This document shows positions 23,358 to 27,908 of a stretch of DNA of 27,908 nucleotides, in pieces (within the stretch, counting starts at the first letter, position 1; the number at the start of each line of letters is the position of its first letter). The notes under the pieces are model-generated. The model had not been told where the DNA came from. It saw only the letters and a program-made list of their open reading frames with translations, and searched no databases. This DNA is from UBA8516 sp035455245. GTDB taxonomy: Archaea > Thermoproteota > Nitrososphaeria > Nitrososphaerales > Nitrosopumilaceae. The stretch is from positions 1 to 27,908 of the forward strand of contig DATIFN010000022.1 in the NCBI GenBank assembly GCA_035455245.1, written 5' to 3'. Position numbers and translations under genes: made by a program.

Positions 23358-24851
23358 TTACTTTTCTTTGGTTTTATTCTGCTTTTTAGCTATGGTACTT
23401 CCAACAAAAACGATGGTAAGATTAATAGCTAAAGCTATCAAGGCTACATAAATCGGACCAACTGGTGTACCCAAAAGAGAATTGGTTGGGGATCCGAAAT
23501 TATTTACAAATTCTACAATCAGGATTCCTGAAACACAACCCGCTACCAAACCCAAAATCAGAGAAACTTTGTGCAACCATTTTACATACATTCCAAACAA
23601 AACAGCGGGAAGGATCTGCACAATTATTATTCCTCCAAGTAACTGCAGTGATATTGAATAGCTTGCCGGAACGCTAAAAACAAAAGCTAAAGCAACAAAC
23701 TTGAAAATTGTTGATGCCCACTTGGTGACCCGGATTTCAGAGTATGGCGAAAGACTGGGCCTGATCTCTTTTATTATATTTCTTGTAAGCAAATTTGCCT
23801 GCGCTATTGCCATTATTGCAGCTGGAACCAAACCACCTATGAAAATTCCAAGCAAGGCAACACCTGCAAACCATCCTGGCATTGTGGAAAGAATGAGTGA
23901 TGGAACAACAAGTATGCCGCGGGAGCCTTCAGGGAATCCAGATAAAAGTTCCATCGCAGAGGGAACAGAATAGACCAAGATTCCCATCATTGCCAGAATT
24001 GCAAGGCCAATGCCATACAGAGGAAGCAGGGCAGTGCTTTTTCTAAGCTTGTGAGCACTTTCTGAACTCAAAACTCCATTTATCGCATGTGGATAGAGGT
24101 AAAGTGCAATCGCACTACCAAAGGCAAGAGTTGTGTATCCAGGAATAAGGGTGTCAGGCAAGGTAACATAATTTGAATTTAGATTAGAAAACGCAACTCC
24201 AAAACCTCCGACAGAAAGAGGCACAACAACAATTATTGCAATCACTGTAATCCAGATCAATATATCCTTGAAAATTCCAGTTAGGGTTGCCCCACGCAAA
24301 CCACTGGTAAAAGTAAATGCTGCAAGAACGACAAATGAAACTATCAGTGCAATTTCAGAAACCATCTGTGCATTGCTTGTACCTGCAAGCATCACAGTCA
24401 AGACAGATTGCATCCCGACTATCTGCAACGCGATATAGGGCAATACCGCTACTATTCCAGTGATTGCAACCAGAATAGATAATGTCCTGCTTCCAAATCT
24501 GTCCTTGACAAAATCCGAGGCAGTTACATATCCCTTCTCGCGAGATATTGTCCAAAACTTTGGCATGGTTACAGTTGCAATCCCAAATGTGATTATAACA
24601 TAGGGGATGGCAAAAAAATACAGCGAGCCTTTAACAAAAACTCCAGACGGTATAGCTACAAAGGTATACGCTGAATAAAGATCAGCTCCTATTAAAAAAA
24701 ATATGACCGTAGTTCCAAGCTTGCGTCCTGCCAGGGCCCATTCTGATACGTTGTTCAAGTCCCCCTTGCGCCAGTTCTTTGCCCAAAAGCCTAGTATTAT
24801 GAATAACACAAAGAGAGAAACAAAGGAGATTATCAGTTCTGTTGAGATCAT
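23358..24851 (-). CDS. Sodium:solute symporter (SSS family)
   Basis: The 497-residue protein has about 13 hydrophobic segments. It has the family's early SEWALAGRKLGT motif followed by LIGADLYSAYTFVAIPSG, and the conserved mid-protein GLRGATLTGIFKDILIW. Such transporters import an organic solute, often a carboxylate, amino acid or vitamin, with Na+. The ATG overlaps the stop of a DUF3311 gene as ATGA; this pairing is usual for one branch of the family (MctP/pantothenate-type permeases). In an autotroph it could take up organic acids, urea-related or osmolyte compounds; substrate unproven. Confidence 0.9.
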   Translation of the reverse strand: MISTELIISFVSLFVLFIILGFWAKNWRKGDLNNVSEWALAGRKLGTTVIFFLIGADLYSAYTFVAIPSGVFVKGSLYFFAIPYVIITFGIATVTMPKFWTISREKGYVTASDFVKDRFGSRTLSILVAITGIVAVLPYIALQIVGMQSVLTVMLAGTSNAQMVSEIALIVSFVVLAAFTFTSGLRGATLTGIFKDILIWITVIAIIVVVPLSVGGFGVAFSNLNSNYVTLPDTLIPGYTTLAFGSAIALYLYPHAINGVLSSESAHKLRKSTALLPLYGIGLAILAMMGILVYSVPSAMELLSGFPEGSRGILVVPSLILSTMPGWFAGVALLGIFIGGLVPAAIMAIAQANLLTRNIIKEIRPSLSPYSEIRVTKWASTIFKFVALAFVFSVPASYSISLQLLGGIIIVQILPAVLFGMYVKWLHKVSLILGLVAGCVSGILIVEFVNNFGSPTNSLLGTPVGPIYVALIALAINLTIVFVGSTIAKKQNKTKEK

Positions 24852-25048
24852 TTCACTTGAGGCTTGTCAATGATAAACGAATATGCTAGGTAAAACCCAG
24901 TAGATGAGGCAAGAAGAACTATCTGAAACCAATAGAAATAGGGAATCCCGTAAAACTCTGTTGAGTCGTTGTAGAGTGGAACCATCAAACTCAACGTCAT
25001 AGGAAAACAGATTAAAACCGCAAGAATTACAACTTTGGCAATTTTCAA
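24848..25048 (-). CDS. DUF3311 small membrane subunit of the symporter
   Basis: The 66-residue protein has two hydrophobic segments (about residues 4-24 and 38-60) separated by a loop with YNDSTEFYGIPYFYWFQI, the pattern of DUF3311 proteins. These are encoded next to SSS permeases and probably help assembly or gating. TTG start (no ATG possible; TAA lies directly upstream). It overlaps the symporter start by four bases. Confidence 0.8.
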   Translation of the reverse strand: MKIAKVVILAVLICFPMTLSLMVPLYNDSTEFYGIPYFYWFQIVLLASSTGFYLAYSFIIDKPQVK

Positions 25049-25190
25049 TTAAGATCATCGAGATCTAGTGGTTTATTGATTTTGCTAATTCTGCAATTGT
25101 GATTTAATCTGATTCCAATCGAGGCAAGCCTTGGCATGGATTGTCTCAAAACATAATATTAAGAAACAACGAATCTTCTATGTTCTATAC

Positions 25191-26207
25191 ATGTCAGATT
25201 TTGAAAAGATACTAGATATCATAATTGGGAGGTGGAGAAGCCAGATACTATACGCAGGAGTAAAGTTGGGCATTTTTGATCTTGTAACTTCTGTCCCCAT
25301 GAGCTCAGCTGATATAGCAAAGAAATTGAATCTTGATCCTGCGCTCTCTTACAGACTATTGAGGGCACTTGGTTCTATTGGTCTTTTAAAAGAGGACCAA
25401 AACCAGAGCTTTTCTATCACCAGTATGGGACAATTCCTTAGCGCTGATAACCCACAAACCCTAAAAGGGGTTACACTTTTGGAGGAGGGCCCAGAACACT
25501 ATGCCATCTGGAAGCATCTTCCTGCTATGATCAAAGAGGGAAAGCAAGATGGATTTGTCCGCGAGTTTGGCCGAAGCATATTTGATTACCTCGTACAAAA
25601 TCCAAACTACGCAGATGTGTTTAGTAAAGCAATGAGCAGCTATTCTGCAACCCATAGCAGGTTGGTTCTTGAAGCTCTGGATGGATTTGACTTTTCCAAG
25701 ATTCAGAGTATATGTGACGTAGGTGGAGGACATGGATATTTGATCTGCAATCTTCTTTTAAAATATAAAAATCTCAAAGGTATAGTTTTGGAATTAGAAC
25801 GAGTTATCAAAGACAAAGAATTGCTTTGGGCAAATAAAATGGGAATTGGAGACAGATGCAATTACACCAGCGGAAACATGTTTGAAAAAGTTCCTAGTGC
25901 TGATGCATATGTGATGAAGATGATCCTCCATGATTGGAATGACGATGAATGCGTAAAAATTTTGTCAAACATTCAAAGAGCCGCTCCAAAAGGGGGCAGG
26001 CTGTTTATTGTAGAGCATATAGTCCCCGGACCAGACGTTCCACATTTTTCAAAACTGTTTGACATTCACATGTTATGCGCTCTCACAGGAAGAGAACGAA
26101 CTGAAAAAGAATTTCCCTCACTATTGGAACAAGCAGGCTTTAGACACGTCAGGACACATTATCCTCAATCAAAAACCATTGGTGTGATTGAAGCGATAAA
26201 GGCATGA
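25191..26207 (+). CDS. O-methyltransferase with N-terminal dimerisation domain
   Basis: About 338 residues from ATG 25191 (MSDFEKILDIIIGRW). The frame could be opened at TTG 25131, but those 20 residues do not look like the family. The N-terminal helical dimerisation/winged-helix part (KLGIFDLVTS, SYRLLRALGSIGLL) is followed by the methyltransferase core. Motif I is CDVGGGHGYL, and the catalytic base is the His of MILHDWNDDEC. This matches the acetylserotonin/plant-type small-molecule O-methyltransferases also found in bacterial secondary metabolism. The acceptor is unknown. It precedes PhaC on the same strand. Confidence 0.87.
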   Translation: MSDFEKILDIIIGRWRSQILYAGVKLGIFDLVTSVPMSSADIAKKLNLDPALSYRLLRALGSIGLLKEDQNQSFSITSMGQFLSADNPQTLKGVTLLEEGPEHYAIWKHLPAMIKEGKQDGFVREFGRSIFDYLVQNPNYADVFSKAMSSYSATHSRLVLEALDGFDFSKIQSICDVGGGHGYLICNLLLKYKNLKGIVLELERVIKDKELLWANKMGIGDRCNYTSGNMFEKVPSADAYVMKMILHDWNDDECVKILSNIQRAAPKGGRLFIVEHIVPGPDVPHFSKLFDIHMLCALTGRERTEKEFPSLLEQAGFRHVRTHYPQSKTIGVIEAIKA

Positions 26208-26222
26208 TCGGCCTGCCCAACG

Positions 26223-26256
26223 TTAACTATTCTGCTAGTTAATCTTTTAAAATAAA
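26223..26256 (+). promoter_or_regulatory. Inverted repeat and AT-rich box upstream of phaC
   Basis: TTAACTA-TTCTGC-TAGTTAA (26223-26242) is a perfect 7-bp inverted repeat, followed by CTTTTAAAATAAAC, a good TATA candidate. A second small repeat, TACAA-N6-TTGTA, sits at 26295-26310 near the predicted start. It could be a regulator site for phaC or the end signal of the methyltransferase transcript. Confidence 0.4.
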
Positions 26257-26323
26257 CTAGGTGGAAATTTCAAATAAAAAATACAAACGTGTATTACAAC
26301 ATACATTGTATAGAATCTAGTGG

Positions 26324-27616
26324 ATGAAAAATATCATAGACGAATATTATGATTATTGGTATGCATGGTCCAACTATGCCGTCAAATACAATAATGCAAT
26401 TTTTGAGGCTACCAAAAAATCAGCAAAATCTTTCTTAGATCCAGACGACAAATCAGCACAAAAAACCCAGAATAAAATTCGTGAAGTGTTTGACAGTTCA
26501 CTGAGGCAGCAGCTAAATGAAGAAGGTTTTGCATCAGGCATTGGAAATATTGTAAATGAAAGTATAAAATTTGCCAAACTTTTTGGATATGAAAAGATTT
26601 ACAATCGTTTTGCAGATTTTTTCCTTGCCGGAAGCAGAATGCTAGAGCCATTCCGGGACAGGGTTAATCGCAGCCCATCAGAGGTGATTCAAATGAAGGG
26701 AAGATTCAGTCTTCTTCACTACAAACCAGTGGTTGCACAAAAACACAAAACCCCTCTCCTTGTTGTATATTCTTTAATCAACAGGCACTATATCTTGGAT
26801 CTTTTACCAAAGGTCAGTGTCATAAACAGTCTTCTCAAGCAAGGATTTGATGTCTATGCAACAGACTGGGGTACCCCTGACTCGTCATACCAGAACATGA
26901 CACTTGAGGATTATGCACATGATTATGTTGAAAATGCGGTTGAAAAGATACAAGAAATCACCGGATCTCAACAAGTTTCTCTGTTTGGTTATTGCTGGGG
27001 CGGGATTTTTGCCCTGATTTATTCTGCCATCTTTCCTCAAAACGTAAAGAATCTAGTTCTGCATGCCACACCAGTTGATTTGGAAAAACCAGATACAGTA
27101 ATTGAGAACTGGACAAAACATATTGATGCAGACGAGCTGACAAGTACACTTGGAAATGTACCTGGCTGGTTTCTTAATACCGCATTTTTATTGCGCAATC
27201 CTGTCGAAGCCCTGTCGAAATACCCGAGATATTTTAGCGAACCAAAAACTGCTGATGAGATCAAAGAATTTTTTGCAATTGAAGGCTGGCTTTATGACAG
27301 TGTGCCAATAATAGGATCAGTCTACAAAGAAATCGTAGATCAAATCTACAAGAACAACCTGTTAATAAAAAATAAAATGAAAGTTGGCACTGACCTAGTA
27401 GATCTTAAAAAAATAACAATGCCTGTCTTGAACATAATTGGAATAAAGGACGACTTAGTTCCTCCAGAATCAAGCAGATCAATTATGGATGTAATATCAA
27501 GCACAGACAAAAAATTACTAGAGTTTCCAACGGGTCATGTCGGACTGTGCGTCAGTCCGATAGCACACGAACAGTTGTGGCCCGAGGTTGGCAAATGGCT
27601 TGGTATCCGATCCTAG
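26324..27616 (+). CDS. phaC: Class III-type poly(3-hydroxyalkanoate) synthase
   Basis: The 430-residue protein is an alpha/beta hydrolase. Its lipase-like box is GYCWGG with the catalytic C224, where true lipases have Ser. The Asp (D376 or D377) lies in GIKDDLVPP and the His (H405) in TGHVGLCVSP. DVYATDWGTPD (about 176-186) is the well-conserved PhaC motif. It polymerises 3-hydroxyacyl-CoA into storage polyester. At 430 residues it is longer than the usual ~355-residue class III PhaC; the extra ~75 residues are an N-terminal helical part. Class III enzymes need a PhaE partner, for which the next gene is the obvious candidate. Confidence 0.92.
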   Translation: MKNIIDEYYDYWYAWSNYAVKYNNAIFEATKKSAKSFLDPDDKSAQKTQNKIREVFDSSLRQQLNEEGFASGIGNIVNESIKFAKLFGYEKIYNRFADFFLAGSRMLEPFRDRVNRSPSEVIQMKGRFSLLHYKPVVAQKHKTPLLVVYSLINRHYILDLLPKVSVINSLLKQGFDVYATDWGTPDSSYQNMTLEDYAHDYVENAVEKIQEITGSQQVSLFGYCWGGIFALIYSAIFPQNVKNLVLHATPVDLEKPDTVIENWTKHIDADELTSTLGNVPGWFLNTAFLLRNPVEALSKYPRYFSEPKTADEIKEFFAIEGWLYDSVPIIGSVYKEIVDQIYKNNLLIKNKMKVGTDLVDLKKITMPVLNIIGIKDDLVPPESSRSIMDVISSTDKKLLEFPTGHVGLCVSPIAHEQLWPEVGKWLGIRS

Positions 27617-27759
27617 ATCATTATAGATTTTACGTAGTGAATCTTATCTCGCTTTCTTTAATGACTGATTGATCCTTCCTAAAGTGCTCACGTAATTTCC
27701 TAGAGTTTAAAATCTGTAATTCTTACCAAAATAACAAAAATGAAACATTGACATTTAAA

Positions 27760-27798
27760 ACCAATAAAAACCAACCATTACCAATAGGTATATATATA
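27760..27798 (+). promoter_or_regulatory. Helically phased ACCAAY repeats and TATA box of the last gene
   Basis: ACCAAT, ACCAAC and ACCAAT start at 27760, 27770 and 27780, exactly one helical turn apart. They run up to GTATATATATA (27788-27798), centred ~26 bases from ATG 27819. The arrangement looks like binding sites for an activator or repressor stacked on one face of the DNA next to the TATA box. Confidence 0.5.
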
Positions 27799-27818
27799 AA
27801 CACCAACAAATGGAACAC

Positions 27819-27908
27819 ATGAGCAAAACACCAAACCCAGCTTCAAAAGACATTTTTGATGTCTGTAAGGGTAGCTTTGAAAAGATCAAAGGACATGCGG
27901 AAAGAGTA
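27819..27908 (+). CDS. Start of a gene after phaC, possible PhaE/phasin-like partner (cut by window edge)
   Basis: Only 30 residues are visible (MSKTPNPASKDIFDVCKGSF, then EKIKGHAERV), polar and helix-forming. An in-frame ATG at 27810 would add MEH, but TATA spacing favours 27819 as a leaderless start. Position after phaC and the helical composition fit a PhaE-like subunit or a phasin that coats polymer granules. Too little sequence is present to decide. Confidence 0.45.
   Translation, partial: MSKTPNPASKDIFDVCKGSFEKIKGHAERV

Overview
The window looks like a chromosome segment of a low-GC, ammonia-oxidiser-type archaeon (Nitrososphaeria/Thaumarchaeota, probably Nitrosopumilales- or Nitrosotalea-like). 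This is inferred from several traits: secreted YVTN beta-propellers, one ending in a PEF-type sorting tail; the C-terminal IPAWF/EFVEAIKFM module of thaumarchaeal secreted proteins; a class III-type PhaC; a YHS-domain copper ATPase; a membrane-anchored cupredoxin-like protein; and first genes of transcription units that often start at or near the position expected for leaderless transcripts (about 26-27 bases below an AT-rich TATA box). No rRNA, tRNA, CRISPR array, insertion sequence or phage gene was recognised.

Layout. (1) Bases 1-3112, minus strand: a YVTN propeller protein, two membrane proteins of unknown function and a GMC-type flavin oxidoreductase cut by the window edge; the last two share an ATGA overlap. 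(2) Bases 3358-12837, plus strand: an accessory stretch rich in secreted or membrane proteins. It holds a 1196-residue double-propeller protein, a class III nucleotidyl-cyclase-like protein with an unknown C-terminal domain, an unknown 347-residue protein, a 61-residue protein, a membrane-anchored LEA14-like protein without a standard start codon, a Gly/Ser-rich exported peptide, a secreted propeller-like protein and a decayed second copy of the LEA14 3' end. (3) Bases 12856-18914, mostly minus strand: a redox and stress block with a double-CDGSH iron-sulfur protein, a SnoaL-like protein, pirin, a small CxxC protein, HtrA and thioredoxin, the last divergent from an HxlR regulator, followed by an FMN reductase and a patatin phospholipase. 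(4) Bases 19061-23156: a small membrane protein, a cupredoxin-like protein that has lost its copper ligands, a methyltransferase, a broken rhodanese gene and a Cu+-type P1B ATPase. (5) Bases 23358-27908: a DUF3311/sodium:solute symporter pair, an O-methyltransferase, a PHA synthase and the start of a possible partner gene with a distinctive promoter.

How the parts fit. Thioredoxin, HtrA, pirin, the CxxC protein and the HxlR regulator plausibly form an oxidative/protein-quality unit. The copper ATPase and cupredoxin-like protein fit the copper-heavy physiology of ammonia oxidisers. PhaC with the following gene suggests polyhydroxyalkanoate storage. The most unusual features are small-scale: two genes whose protein-like N-termini lack ATG/GTG/TTG starts, a rhodanese and a LEA14 paralogue in decay, a nearly identical tandem duplication of one propeller blade, and several palindromic or helically phased repeats directly upstream of TATA boxes.
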